Origin: Asterionellopsis glacialis
Lineage: Eukaryota > Bacillariophyta > Plagiogrammaphyceae > Rhaphoneidales > Asterionellopsidaceae
Assembly (NCBI GenBank): GCA_014885115.2
Contig: WKLE02000853.1
Coordinates: forward strand, 54,626-118,625
Reading direction: 5' to 3'
DNA: 64,000 nt
Positions within the stretch are counted from its first letter, which is position 1; every line of letters starts with the position of its first letter. The translations under genes and the position numbers were made by a program. Shown one piece after another: positions 11,372 to 23,511 of this stretch. The notes under the pieces were generated by a model, which was not told the origin of the DNA, ran no database searches, and saw only the letters and a list, made by a program, of their open reading frames with translations.

Positions 11372-12642
11372 ATGGCACAATCACCACCCGAAGCTAAAAC
11401 CTTACCTCAACCACCGACAGATGGTATTACAGCGTTAGCCTATTTATCACCCAATTCTTCTGGAGGAAAACCATCTTTATTAGCATCCACAAGTTGGGAT
11501 GGGTCGGTACGGATACATGATACACAAGCCATGACATTGGTTACATCTCATGTTATGGAATCAGGACCATTGTTAAGTCTTGCTGCTCTTTCAGATAGTA
11601 CTAGCGGTGGTGGTATCCTTGTCACGGGTGGCTTGGATGGTACTGTACGAAAATTTGATATTTCAACATCCACTGTAACCATTATTGGGAAACATTCTGG
11701 CAATGGAGATGCGGGTGCTGCTTCGAATGAAAATACCCAACAACAACAAAAGGTCGGATGTTCATGCTTAGTGGCTCTTCAAGGTCCATATGAAGGACTT
11801 GTAGGGTCAGCTGGTTGGGATGGAATGTTTCATTTATGGGATACTACACAAACAACCGCTGAACCTATGGCTAGTATTCAATTGCCTGGAAAAGCATTCG
11901 GTATGGATTATGATCCAACACATCACCGCATTGTAATTGGTTGTTCAGGACGTAAAATGGTATTTTTGCAAGTTCGTACCACTACGACACCACAAGTTGA
12001 AAAGGTATTGGAACGCGAATCGTCCTTGAAATATCAAACACGTACCGTTCAATTTTTCCCCGATGGATCTGGATTAGCTGTAGGGTCTATTGAAGGACGT
12101 GTGGCCGTTGAATTTTTAGATGACTTGGGTATATCCTCCAATGGGATGAAAAAATATGCCTTCAAATGTCATCGTGATGGTGATGTTGTGTATCCAGTCA
12201 ATACGATTGCATTCCATCCACATTATGGTACCTTTGCTACTGTACGTCTCGTTTGTCATTGAACACAACAAAACTAGGTTCTTGTTGAAACTTGCTTTCC
12301 TGAACAAGATGGTAATGACAGATAACCGTCCCTGTCCTATTTTACAGAAAACTAACTCCTCTTTGTCTTTCCTCTTTCTCGTTCGATCTCTCTCTTTTTT
12401 TAAATAAACAGGGGGGTTGCGATGGAACCGTTGTTACTTGGGATGGTCTTCACAAAAAGAAGCTTACCACTTTACCTAAATTTACAACTTCAATTGCAGC
12501 TCTCGCTTTCAATCATGATGGATCAGAGTTGGCTATAGCGTCTAGTTATACGTTTGAAGAGGGTGAAAGAGATCATCCGCGAGACGAAATTTATGTACGG
12601 CAAATGTTGGAATCCGAATGTAAACCTAAGCAAGCATCTTAG
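11372..12642 (+). CDS. BUB3: BUB3 mitotic spindle checkpoint WD40 protein
   Basis: Seven-bladed WD40 protein that recruits BUB1 and BUBR1/MAD3 to kinetochores and supports the mitotic checkpoint complex. Exons are 11372-12241 and 12412-12642, with a 170-bp phase-0 intron GTACGT...AACAG; the product is 366 residues. The ATG at 11372 follows an in-frame TTG that is not a likely start. Diagnostic BUB3 features are RESSLKYQTRTVQFFPDG, GSIEGRVAVEFL, KYAFKCHRDGDVVYPVN, GGCDGTVVTWD across the splice junction, ELAIASSYTFEEG and the tail IYVRQMLESECKPK. These separate it from the related RAE1. A Gly/Ser-rich insertion near residues 115-130 makes it slightly longer than animal BUB3. Confidence 0.96.
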
Positions 12643-12788
12643 ACTCAGTAAGTTTTGTTCAAACGATTCTCTATTTAGGGGATCTACTTTCTCAGAACGA
12701 ACTATACAATTAGAAAACTGGAAACACTCATGAAATAATAATATGCATTCCTACTCGCAGCAATTTTCTTCTTCCTAGTCTTTCAACT

Positions 12789-13601
12789 TTATAACGTGTC
12801 GTAGGATAATAAGCGCCAGAATTTGCGATTAGCAGATTCCCATGCTTCGTCCATCTTTTCATTGAGAGCACCACGTGCTTTAGTTTCCCTTCGTTGCTTT
12901 CTAATTTCGATAGCGGAAAGCCAGGCTTCCCGGACCTCATCTTTGCTAAATCCTCTGTCGTGCAGAAGAATCTTTTCACGGTCCTTGTAGCTAAGCTTCA
13001 GCTTTCGTCGGTGTCGACGTGGTTGACGTGCCTTTTCATACGCATCCAAATCAACAACATTCTCGCTTTCATAGTTCCAATCAAGTGATACAGGTGGTCC
13101 CAGCTTGGACACGGGATGGTCTCCCAATGTCATATTGTATTCTCGTACTTGTATGCTTGAAAATGATACATTACGGTCTACTGAAGGTGAATCGCCATTA
13201 CCATGTTTCAATGCAGATTTGATGGGTTTACCAGTTGCCGTTCGAGCCTCATCTGGATGAAAGCAAAGACATGGGTCCATCAGCGAATTAAACATTTGTC
13301 CAAGCATCCCCGAGTCTTCCTCCCCGGTTTCATTACCTTCTTCGATGATTGTTTCTTCCTTGGTTTCCTCGTCAATACTCGTTATTTTCGATAAGGATCT
13401 TGGTCGTTCAATCACTAATTCGGGTTCATCTGGATCATCATGTGATTGGAATATAATTCTATCAATGACTAATTTGCCATTCCTGACACTGCCAATAGCT
13501 TCAATTTCAGTTCCTAAACTATCAAAACTTTCACATATTTTGATAGACGGATGCTCCTCATCTTCTTCAACGACTTCGATTGCTTCTTGTTGTATTCCCA
13601 T
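12789..13601 (-). CDS. Diatom-conserved protein of unknown function (VSLDW family)
   Basis: A single 270-codon exon from ATG 13601. The acidic N-terminal half is followed by a basic C-terminal half. The core RNVSFSSIQVREYNMTLGDH followed by PPVSLDW is a motif I associate with a large family recurring in diatom genomes with no assigned function. Downstream comes a basic helical segment (QPRRHRRKLKLSYKDREKIL) and a Lys/Arg-rich amphipathic end. No signal peptide or membrane segment is visible, so nuclear or cytosolic location is likely. It is convergent with BUB3; the stops are 147 bp apart. Confidence 0.8.
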   Translation of the reverse strand: MGIQQEAIEVVEEDEEHPSIKICESFDSLGTEIEAIGSVRNGKLVIDRIIFQSHDDPDEPELVIERPRSLSKITSIDEETKEETIIEEGNETGEEDSGMLGQMFNSLMDPCLCFHPDEARTATGKPIKSALKHGNGDSPSVDRNVSFSSIQVREYNMTLGDHPVSKLGPPVSLDWNYESENVVDLDAYEKARQPRRHRRKLKLSYKDREKILLHDRGFSKDEVREAWLSAIEIRKQRRETKARGALNEKMDEAWESANRKFWRLLSYDTL

Positions 13602-14731
13602 TATTATTATTTGTTTATTTTATTGTTTTGCACGCAAGTGGAGATTGATACCTCTTTGTCTTGTTCTCTGATGCAAGTTTTGGTGTTGGTAGCAAAGCAA
13701 TAAATTTTTTTTTATGCGTGTCAATGGAGTCACTGTACACGCTAGTAATCTACCAATACCGGTTCCAAGTCGTGTGTACGTATGGCCGAGAATCGGTTCT
13801 TCCCTCTCAAATTGCCAGCCACGAAACTGCGTGAGCAGACTTTCATGAATACTGGAGCACAATAAAGTACTCAAAATTTGAGTATCTTAGAACGAATGAC
13901 AACACACATGGTACCAGGTACTGGTATCACGTACATAAAAACTCGATGGGTCTTTTGAGTGGTCGTGCGTGGAAATCGGAATGCGTTGACACCAGTACTT
14001 TAAGATTCATAAATTTATACATATATGAAAATACAATTTGTGCTACCTGGCGTTCAAATCTTTCAAAAATTTCGTCTATTTCTGTCTCGATTATCACAAT
14101 GGACCGTCGTGAGAAAAGAATTTATATTCATATACGTATATATATGCATATCTCAAAGTGTACACGACTCGTTGACCGTCTGCCAATGAGATGTCCTTCG
14201 AATTCGCTAAATATACTCATACTTACAGACTGTGAATATTCTGAACCCCAAGTAAACACGACACTCCTTTTCGGCCTTTGTTTTTAAAAGGCAATGTGCG
14301 TCTCGATTGGTCCCAAATGAGGAGGAAAGCAATGTCGCTCCGGTCATTGTTATTATCTCTATCTCTAAGAAACTCTTCAATAGTCTAGTCTTATCCTTAA
14401 TCTTCTTAATTGTACAAACGCCTGCACTTCTGTCACGATTTGAATTTCATCCCGTTTTCTGAATGGGTTTATATTGATGTCTTGCCAGGGGAAAAAAATT
14501 ATGGAGCCCGCTGTTGGTGGTTTTGTACCTTGTCGCCAAACATAAAAAAAGGAACGACAACAACGCAAAGTCATCAAAAGAGAGGCCCGTACACGTGCCT
14601 TTGGTTGGTTGTTCCTGACATGCAACAATAATAGTCTCGGTTGAAAGTTTAGTCGTTGGGATACAGACAATAAAAAAAGAAATTGATTAGGAAATATAGT
14701 CTTCGTTAGACGACATTAGAAGTCAGTAACA
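13602..14731. other. Intergenic region between two divergent genes
   Basis: No supported gene; frames of 97-113 codons here are compositionally noise. It contains a GGTACCAGGTACTGGTATC element at 13910-13928, one of the dispersed TACCAGGTAC motifs. It is the upstream region of both the VSLDW gene and the SAC3 gene. Confidence 0.5.
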
Positions 14732-17700
14732 ATGTCAGGGTTTGGAGGAGGAGGAGGAGGGTTTGGATCGAATCCTCAACAACCACAATTTGGCGGTGGC
14801 GGCGGCGGTGGTGGATTTGGATTTGGATCAGCTGCTCCTACTCCTTCGTCTACCTTTGGAGGTGGTGGAGGAGGAGGATTCGGAGGTCCGTCGTCTGGAT
14901 TTGGGGCAGCTCCACCTTCCTCTCACACCGGTACTGCTGCTGCTTCTCCATTTGGTGGTGCTTCTGGAGCACAACCTCCAACTGCTACAACGTTTGGGAC
15001 TTCTCCTAATTTGTTGTCAGGTCCTGGTACTTCTGGATTTGGACAACAACAACAACAACAACAACAACAATCGTCTAGTACATTTGGAACATCCTCTGGA
15101 TTTGGAGGTGGGGGAGCAACTGCAGCACCATCAGGGTTTGGAGCTTCTTCGACTACAACTACCACTGGATTTGGCTCGTCACCGAGTAACACAGCAACCA
15201 CAACTTTTGGGAGTTCAGCAGCAAATTTATCATTTGGAGGAGGAGGAGCAACACCTGCACCGGCAACATCCTTTGGTGCTGCAGCACCTACTCCATCCTC
15301 CACGGGACCATTTGGTGCAACAGCAACAACAACATCTACTCCATCATTTGGTGGTGCGCCAGCTCAAGCAGCAGCTCCATTTGGCACGACATTTGGTGCC
15401 AATCAGCAAGGAAGTATGTCTCAACCTACAACAACCTTTGGTCAATCATCGAATCTTGCAACTACAAGTTCGTTTGGACAATCCAGTAACACGAATACTG
15501 CACCAGCTTTATCAAATCCTTTTGGAGCATCAAATGCAAATGCACCAGCAGGGTCGTCCACTATCAGATTTGGATCATCTGCAAATGTAGTACCGAGTAA
15601 TGATACACAGGGAGGAGGAGGAGGATTTGCAAGTAATTCCACGTTTGGACAATCCTCAGGACCCTTTGGTTCTTCGTCGGCTGGAACACCTGGTACGCAA
15701 ACTACAACATTTGGATCAGCTCCCTCTACTACGTTTGGTAGCAATGGTGGTGGTAACACTTCCTTTGGTGGTGGTGCTATGTCGTCGAGCAATGAAGACA
15801 TGGAAAACAGCAATACCAATATGTCAAATTCTTCTTCATTTGGACAAGCTTCCTCAGCATCATTCGGGCAGCCTAGTTTCGGTGCATCAAATAATAATAA
15901 GGAATGGAGAGCATCTGACAGATTAAGTCCTTTACCGGAACAAGGTAGTGGCCAATCAATTTCACCTGTACCAAACTCTGGTGCATGGTCGCCAACACCT
16001 CCGGAGGGAGCTAAAAGTGCGAAAGATGAAAAATTGGCAAAGTTGAATGCCAAACAGTTGATGAAAGCCAAACTTCAAGCAGCGAAAAAGAAATTAGAAG
16101 AAGGAAAGCGACGAAAAGAGGAAGCCAAGGCCAAGGCTAGTAGTAGTGGTAGTAGTAGTACCAATACACAAAAGGCAGATAAAGTCAATTCTTCTGGACT
16201 AAACCCAGAAGCAGCATCGTTTACACCTGTTAGTAGTAGCAATGATTACAACAAGTCACTTGCTGAACGCAATGCAACCCGATTTGCAACCAACAAGGCA
16301 AAGGCTTCAGCAGCACAATTACCATCAGATCTGCAGGGTGTAACTACCCAAAAACATGACGAAGAAGTGGTTGTTTTGTCAGCCACACTCGAACGTGATA
16401 CAGATAAATTAGAAAATGCGGTAGCGTTGGTTGGACTTTGTCGTCATATGTGTCCAGATGATGAGTTGGTTCGACGAGAACGTGAAAGTGATATTCAAGC
16501 ACTTGAAGTACCTCAACCGGGAACAATTCATCCACAGAATTGGACATTGCGTGACACCGCAGTTAAGAGATTTAGAAGATCTGCGGCCGATTACAAATTA
16601 AATGTTCCAGAATGGGTTCGACCACCAGATGTTTTGGAAAGAGTTTGTGGCTATCTAGAAGAATGGGTCATGGAACGGGATCGTCAAGGATCAGACCCCC
16701 GCTTTCCCAAGTCAGACTCTCCACCATCGCTAGATGTGTACCAGTTTGTTTGGGACAGGACTCGTATGATTCGTAAGGATTTTATTTTACAAAATTATGT
16801 CGGAACTGGGGGCAACTGTGATGCCCGGGCTGTTCGTTGTCATGAACGTATTGCACGGTGGCATGCCATGTGTGAACATCAACTAAGTCACATCCAAGAC
16901 TTTGTTACTATGCAGAGTCAACAAAACATTCAGGAACTAGGACAAACAATGAAGACTTTGAATCAGTATTATGATGACGCCTTGGGGAGGTCTGTTGTTG
17001 AAATAGCAGACGAAAACGGGAAAGAAATACCTTCTTCCATATCACAGGGCAACCATGGCTGTAGTTCTGATATTGTGATGGGAAGTTCGCCTAATGATTT
17101 CAATGGAGCTCCTCTTCAAAATACTGCGGATTCCGTTGCGACGCGAATACTTGGTTCTCATACAATAACTAGTCCTGCGAGGGGTACAGCAGAGCCGGAG
17201 ATGAGAGCCTTGTATATATTACTCACCATGAATAACGACGGTGGCATGGAAGTCCTCAAATATGCGTCTAATTTATATCAGAAAAGACGTGACATATATG
17301 AGTCGCGACCTGTGCAACTCGCACTCCAGATTTTCAAGGTAAGCAAAATCCACAGGAGTATCTGTATACCTTCGTTATATTCTTCGCTTTTGATAATTCT
17401 TTGATTTTCTCTTCACTCTAGGCTACGAAAGATTACAATTATGCTCGATACTTTTCTCTACTGAGGTCTCCGTCTACTCCGTATTTATTTGCCTGTATTA
17501 TGTTCAAGCAAGTTGAGCAAATGAGAAAGGTTGCAATGCGCATCATGTCAAAAACTTATGGCGCGAAACGGAAAGATACTGGCGAATCCGTGTATGATAT
17601 ATATCCGTTGAAACTTCTGGTCCGACTGCTTTGCTTTGAGGACATCGAGGAGGCACGGGCAGCATGTAAACACTTCAATATTACAGTCGAAACAATTCAG

Positions 17701-20535
17701 AGTTCGTCCGGTAAATCATTTGAGGTCATTTATTGGCGCAAATCCGACTTTCGTGAACCAAAAGATCCCGAGAAGGGGTTTGCACTTTCTCTGAAGCCAT
17801 GGAAAATGGTCAAAACAATAGAAAGCAAGCTAAATGGTGCAACGCGCTTAGCTGTTTGTAGAGGACAAGTAAGTGGTGAAGGAGCAACACTGTCAAAGAT
17901 TCCATTAAATTCTAGCGCGCAGCAAGCACAGTTGTCGCCGGAAGAAATGGAGAAGCGAAAGCGAGAGGAAGAAGCAGCTAGAGCAGCGTTTGCTAAGGCT
18001 GAAATGGAAAGAGAAAAGAGTCGCCAAGAGGAGGAAGCTCGGATGAGGATCAAGGCAAAAGCAAAGGCAAAGGCGGAAGCAAAGGCAGCCGAAGAAGCTA
18101 AAAAGAAAGCACTTCTCGAGGCGGAAGCTAAAATGAAGGCTGTTGCAAAGGCTAGAGCTGAAGAGCAGGCTCGTAGAGAAGCTGAAGCGAAAGAAAAGGC
18201 ATTGGCCGAGGCCAAAGCTGCTGAAGAAGCGAGACTCAAGGCTGAAGCACGCGCAAAGGCAGAGGCTGAAGCACGCGCAGCCGAGGAAGCTCGACAAAGA
18301 GCTGAAGCGAAAGCAAAGGCTGAAGCCGAAGCGCGAGCTGCCGAAAAGGCTAGATTGGAAGCTGAAGCAAGGGCAAGGGCCGAAGCGAAAGCTAGGGCTG
18401 AGGAAGAGGCTCGGCGAAGAGCAGAGGAAAAAGCACGTGCTGAAGCGGAAGCTAAACGTCGTGAAGAGGAAGCAAGGAGGCTCCGACTTTTGCAAATACA
18501 ACGTCAGAAAGAGGAAGAGGAAAGGAGAAGAAAAGAGGCAGAAGAACGAAGAATAGCCTTGGAGTGGAAGAAAAAAATTGATAGAGCAAGGAAGGAATTA
18601 ATCTGGAGGAAGTGGGTCTACAAGCTTGGGAGAAAAAGGTTTAGGTCGGAAAGCGATCATAGCTTTCATCACATTAACCCGACATTGAGCAGTGATTCGT
18701 CTATTGGGTTTCTTGTTAGAGATTTTGTTGATGAATATGATGTTGAAATACCTGCGCACAATGAAGTTCAAGCTGGTTACTATTTCAATCGACTTCTTGC
18801 CAAACATGTTGACCCTATTGATCATGCTAAAGCCCTAGAGTCTGCCTTGAATGATAATGTGTCCTTTGCAGGGAAATCCAATAAACGGAAAGAAATGATC
18901 TTGTTTAAAGTTGCGGTTATTTTCCCTCTTGGTAATGCTAGTTATGAATCCGAGAATCTGAATGAACTAATCAATACATGGATTGGTTCTAGGCTGCAAT
19001 ACGGAAATGTTCTCAAACACCAGCGTGCTAGTCATGCTGAGGTTCGCTCAGTTGCTGTCCGTGCGCTGAACAAAGATACATGCGAAGCTTGCGACGTTGC
19101 TATATTCGTCATTCCACCGCAACCAGCGGAGGCTCAGGACTCCAACATCGAATTCGCGGGCATAAGTGATCGCGTTCCGCGCTTGGTACTGAATCTAAGT
19201 GATTTGTCTGATTGGACTTATGCCCAGTCCATTGAGAGCGTCCTCTCAGATATTTTGGGTGACCAGCATGGTGGCAAGGGCATTATTACACCTCGAAACG
19301 ATGAGAATTTGGAAGAAAATTTAGAAAATGCCCTTCAGTCCTCTTGCGCAGCGCTTGTGAAATCTTTTGCGCACAACTGTATTGAAATCGCTCCGAGCAT
19401 TGACTTGATGCCAATATCGGAACTGTGCTTATTTTGCATCCGTAATGTCTTGTGGAAAAGTAGCTTCAGTAGAAAGCCGGAAAATGAGGATGACATTTTG
19501 GATATGGCGCGTGCGTCCTTGTTATCCTTGATAGTAGAACTTGACAATCTTTACAGTCAGATTAGGCAGAGTCGATTGTCGGATTGGCCTGCTCGAGAGT
19601 TCTTGGATGAAAGTGGCCGTGCTGTCCACAGCTACTTCAATCAGAACGTGCACCTCCCACAAACATGGATCGGTGCTCTTTGTCGAAGCTCTGTTGAGCC
19701 AGGTGTTATGGACTTGCATGCATCCTTAACAGGCACATTTCGCTACGTAATTGAAAATTTGTCCAACCGGGCTCCCATGGGTACGAAACACCTGTTTGAT
19801 GAAATGTATGAGAAGAAGCAATATCGACGGTGTCTTGAGAGTGCGCTGCTTTGGAAAGAAGGAAATGAAAAGACTGATTCTGTCTCTAATGACCATTACG
19901 TGTACTTTCCAAGAGGCAAGGCACAAGAAATTGTTGAAGGTGTTCTACACCGACTTGGACTAGATGACAAGGTAGAGGATCAAACGAGTGTTTTAGTGCC
20001 TACACCATCTTTGCGAGATTGGAGTAGACGCCAAATTGAAGCGGCTGAAGATCTTGCACTTGTAAGTGTTCCCTCGTCCAGCGGAACGGGGAGTGGTGTT
20101 GAATATGTGACTGTTAGCGAGCAGAGTGACACTGATGGATGTGGAGAAGACCAGTACGAAGAGGAGGAGGATAATGATGATGCAGAACCGCTACCAGTTG
20201 AAACACCCGTACGACCAGAAAAGACAGCAGCCCTTCTGAAGAAGGCAAAGATTCGCTTAGATGAAGAAGATGACACATTTTTATCTACAAACAAGCGAGC
20301 TCTCGATACTGTGGAAGACTTCCGAAGATCGTCACCTCCGAATAGCAAACGTCGACGGGAAAACCACATTTTCGTATCCAACGATAGAAAAGAAAGTCGG
20401 AATTTCACAAAACGATTGGAAGAATATGTAAATGGAACATCTACCGTAGATATCGATATTGGAAAAGAGAAGTTGTCGGACTTATTGCGTAGAGATATCC
20501 CACGAATCGATTCTCAGTTTAGATCCCCCGCTTAG
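14732..20535 (+). CDS. SAC3/GANP-type mRNA export factor with FG-nucleoporin N-terminus
   Basis: Scaffold of the TREX-2 complex, which couples transcription to mRNA export at nuclear pores. Exons are 14732-17338 and 17422-20535 (83-bp phase-0 intron), giving 1906 residues. Domains in order: 1-390, FG/GFG/SFG repeats with Gly, Ser, Thr and polyQ tracts, as in nucleoporins; about 430-470, a basic helix; about 565-960, the SAC3/GANP PCI-like domain (GLCRHMCPDDELVRRERE, RSAADYK, YQFVWDRTRMIRKDF, CHERIARWH); about 1043-1250, an unbroken Ala/Glu/Lys/Arg helix; then a globular part and an acidic tail with nuclear-type basic clusters. FG repeats ahead of SAC3 match the human GANP arrangement rather than yeast Sac3. 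Confidence 0.93.
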
Positions 20536-20615
20536 CTGTACGACTGCTAAAATAAGTTACAGCTCAAAATGTAAACCTTTTGAATCAAATAATTTTAAGT
20601 TATAGATATCATCTC

Positions 20616-20990
20616 TTAATTTTTAGTCTTTTTACTTGCCTTTGCTTTCGATTGTGGAGGGTTGTGTAACTTTTCCTTTTTGATAACTTCCGTAAGAAAT
20701 GTATCCGAATGTTTTTTGGCTGTCTGTACACATCCTATCAGGAGAGCCATATCGCCTCCCTCTTTCGGTGGAGGCAATTGTCCTTGATCATGCATACCTG
20801 AATATGCGTAGTCCCCGGCTTGAGGTTTGATTGCTTCAGTCCCCTTGGGTAGCCCAATCACCGCTATTTCTGTATTCGACGCATCGAACGAACATGTTGT
20901 TTCTACAACATCAGAAGAACCTTGAAATTTTCCAGTAGGTATTCGGTAGGTTGCTTTCACGGAAACAGCATGCCGACTTTGATCTGCCAT
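20616..20990 (-). CDS. Small conserved-looking protein of unknown function
   Basis: A 124-residue protein from ATG 20990; a longer in-frame reading begins at GTG and is unlikely. The N-terminal part is beta-rich (HAVSVKATYRIPTGKF, VVETTCSFDA), followed by a helical segment (MALLIGCVQTAKKHSDTFLT) and a Lys-rich tail. No signal peptide or membrane segment. I do not recognise it; size and layout suggest a small complex subunit. Its stop lies 80 bp from the SAC3 stop on the opposite strand. Confidence 0.65.
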   Translation of the reverse strand: MADQSRHAVSVKATYRIPTGKFQGSSDVVETTCSFDASNTEIAVIGLPKGTEAIKPQAGDYAYSGMHDQGQLPPPKEGGDMALLIGCVQTAKKHSDTFLTEVIKKEKLHNPPQSKAKASKKTKN

Positions 20991-21592
20991 AGTTTTTATT
21001 TTAAAAGTATTTCCCACGCTCAGATTAAGATAAGTGGAGCACGGAGGTATGATTGTTGTTTGTGTTTAATGGTAGGAGGACAAGTGACCACGACATGTTA
21101 TGTGAGACATGAGGCTGCGATGGCTATCAGCTCTCAAGATCCCTGTCTGTACCGGTAGAAAAGCATCAGCTTGACTTGCCGACTCACACGACTGCATCTG
21201 ACAAACAAAAAGTGGGGTGCGCTAGACTGACAAAGATCGAGACAAGACAAGTTTCAGTAAATACCGTACTTTTCGTCCTCGATACGGTCGGTCCCAATAG
21301 GGACTAAATAGAAGTAGGTACCATCTAGAGGTCCTCTCTCTAGAGAGTAGGACTTCTTGTAATAAAAAATGCCTGTGGTTCTTTTCTTTTTTCAATGTGC
21401 AAAAAAAATTACCATGTCTTAGTGTATTGAGTGGCATTTTTTGCCGAATCATCATGTTGACGCTGGTTTAGCCATCGTTTACTTTCTAACTGTATGTCAT
21501 TGATTCTGCAAAGGATCAGCTCATGGAATCTACAATACAAGTGTAGAGTTTGAAATTACGTGTAAATAGATAAGCCTTGTTCAAATTCAAAA
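20991..21592. other. Divergent intergenic region with palindrome
   Basis: Upstream region of the small minus-strand gene and of the TauE-like gene. No gene seen. Holds the CTCTCTAGAGAG palindrome at 21331-21353. Confidence 0.5.
21331..21353. repeat. Near-perfect palindrome GTCCT-CTCTCTAGAGAG-T-AGGAC
   Basis: The central 12 bp CTCTCTAGAGAG are a perfect palindrome. The flanks GTCCT and AGGAC extend the stem, with one unpaired T. It matches the CTCTAGAG/AGGACC motif family seen at 26.1-26.3 kb, 34.8 kb and elsewhere. Confidence 0.75.
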
Positions 21593-22556
21593 ATGACTCC
21601 TCATGTAACTATTCTTCGAAAGCAAGTCCATTCTGCTGTTATTGGGTAAGTTTATAAATAAATTTGGTGGACGTCGTGCTTTGATTAATACCTCCAAAGC
21701 TAAAGTACTTCTCATGCTTTCGATCATACTTTTATCCAAAAGATTTCTCGGTGGTGGAGCTGTTGGGCTTGTAGGGTGGGGTGGAGCACAAGTAATTATA
21801 CCTGGAATGACTCATTCTACCATGGGACTCTCTCAACTTTCTGCTACAGGCATTTCCCTCTCATGTCTATCTCTATCGACAGTTTCATCTGGTTTTAAAT
21901 TTGCACGTGACGATGCAGTCGATATGTATACCTCTCTAGCGATTGCAATACCATCTGTAGTATCTGCTCGTCTGGGTACTCACATCGCAAAAAGATTGTC
22001 AGGAGATGCACTATCTTTAATTTTCAATGGAGTGAGTATTATTCTAATTCCCATACATTTTCGGATCCAGCAAAGAGCACAAGAAAGGCGTAAGAAATCT
22101 ATCCAAGTCCTTTCTAAAAGCAGTGATAAATCTGCGCATGAACGATACCACGATGGATATGACAGTTTCGAATATACAAAAGCAGTACAACATGCAAGTT
22201 TTGGGGTCTGTTCCGGTTTTGTGAGTTCTTTGATGGGAGTTGGGGGTTTACCTCTCACAATGTCGTACCTGACGGAAGCTACAAATCTGCCACATCATTT
22301 AATTCAAGGCACTGCTATATGCGCATTAGTTCCTTCAATTATCACATCTGCACTGTCGAGGATTCATTCAATACCACTTGGAATAGCCGGTATTGTCGCA
22401 GGTGGTGCCGTCGTCGGAGGTTTTACTGGTGCTCAAGTTGCTTTGAATACGTCTGAAGAAAGATTGCGGCAGCTTTATATGCTAAGTCTTGTGGTGTTTG
22501 GGGGCAGATCAGTAGTAGCAGCTAGCAGAAACATCAAAAATATATGGTTCAAGTAA
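21593..22556 (+). CDS. TauE/SafE-family membrane protein
   Basis: Putative anion (sulfite/organosulfonate) permease of the TauE/SafE type; the true substrate is unknown. Exons are 21593-21645 and 21743-22556, giving 288 residues. The short first exon ends inside a membrane helix. Splicing at GTAAGT...CAAAAG joins HSAVIG to FLGGGAVGLVGWGGAQ and restores the Gly-rich first helix of the family, which is strong support for the model. A second Gly-rich repeat lies at GFVSSLMGVGGLPLTMSYL, giving the usual inverted duplication. Five to seven further hydrophobic segments surround a charged cytosolic loop (RIQQRAQERRKKS). Convergent with the next gene: stops 64 bp apart. Confidence 0.85.
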
Positions 22557-22620
22557 AAAAAAGAGTAAAAGCACTTACAATGAAATAGTACACGAAAGTT
22601 TTGGATACATCTAATAGTTA

Positions 22621-23511
22621 TTAAAAACCATCTCGTTTTCTAGCGGTTTCAATTGGCACAGCACGAAATACTCCTGCGATTCGGCTTTCTTCACGTCTCC
22701 ATCCGGTATGCCATCCAATTTGTCGAACAGACACAATCCCTTCCTTTGCTGAAAGATTTGAAACACTTCCAAAACAAGGAAGTGAAAAATACAAAGCTCC
22801 CTTTGGTATGGAAATGTCTCCGAAGGAAGATCCCGATTCCGGTGTTCCTTCGACGTTGACAAAAAATCTAACTGTTTGGGTTTTTCCTGTGTCAATCCTA
22901 TAACCCCCACCATAGCATTTCATCCGCTCAAAGCCACCTCGTAACCGTGCCATTTCTGCAGATTGAAGTACATATACAGGCGAACTCTTCCCACCAAAGT
23001 TATCTTTGACCATCGTGTCTTGGACTGTGTTGTCTGCTATAGATTCATCTCCTGTAAGAAAGTTGACATCCATAGTGAATTCAATTCTTTTTCCACTAGC
23101 TCCCCATCTTGGATCCATCCAAGTACCTTCCTCGCGTCCAATATCGATGTAGAATCGATATCCGACTCCTGATGTGTCGTCTTGTCCAGCTATTGTCCAC
23201 GGTGAATTTATCACAGTTTCTGTCGCCCCCTCAACAGAATCCTCTTGTTTCTTCGCTTCTGGCATGCTTGCTCTCAGCGCTTGTGCACGCTCAAGAAGCT
23301 TTTCCGCCTCTTCCCTTAGATCGTCCTCGGCGAGGCCCATTGAAACCCGCGTCCGACGAAAATCGCTGTTTATGGATAGACTCGAGCTTTGAAATTGAGA
23401 TATATCTTTGACATCATTCCTCACGTCTTGTCTCACTGTAAACCCCGTTGATACATGTGCCCCGAACAGCAACACTGATAAACACAACTGTAGAACAATT
23501 TGCATACTCAT
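22621..23511 (-). CDS. Plastid-targeted conserved protein of unknown function
   Basis: A single exon of 296 residues from ATG 23511. Residues 1-24 form a signal peptide ending HVSTGF, with Phe at the expected plastid +1 position. A helical region (EEAEKLLERAQALRASMPEA) precedes a beta-rich domain with GYRFYIDIGREEGTWMDPRW, SGKRIEFTMDVNF and GALYFSLPCFG. I do not recognise the domain. The motif density suggests a conserved family of photosynthetic stramenopiles, but that is impression rather than search. A thylakoid or stromal location is inferred from the leader. Confidence 0.78.
   Translation of the reverse strand: MSMQIVLQLCLSVLLFGAHVSTGFTVRQDVRNDVKDISQFQSSSLSINSDFRRTRVSMGLAEDDLREEAEKLLERAQALRASMPEAKKQEDSVEGATETVINSPWTIAGQDDTSGVGYRFYIDIGREEGTWMDPRWGASGKRIEFTMDVNFLTGDESIADNTVQDTMVKDNFGGKSSPVYVLQSAEMARLRGGFERMKCYGGGYRIDTGKTQTVRFFVNVEGTPESGSSFGDISIPKGALYFSLPCFGSVSNLSAKEGIVSVRQIGWHTGWRREESRIAGVFRAVPIETARKRDGF

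Noticed and set aside
15046..15070. CAA triplet array as a CRISPR-like or satellite repeat
   Set aside because: It is a polyglutamine-coding microsatellite inside an exon; no spacers.
14742..16071. Long open frames in other frames and on the minus strand across the FG-repeat region
   Set aside because: They are shadows of the repetitive GGA/ACA/CAA codons of the SAC3 gene and have implausible Leu- or Pro-rich composition.
17730..18556. Large antisense and alternative frames over the charged-helix segment
   Set aside because: Same cause: a long biased GCN/GAR coding stretch leaves other frames open.
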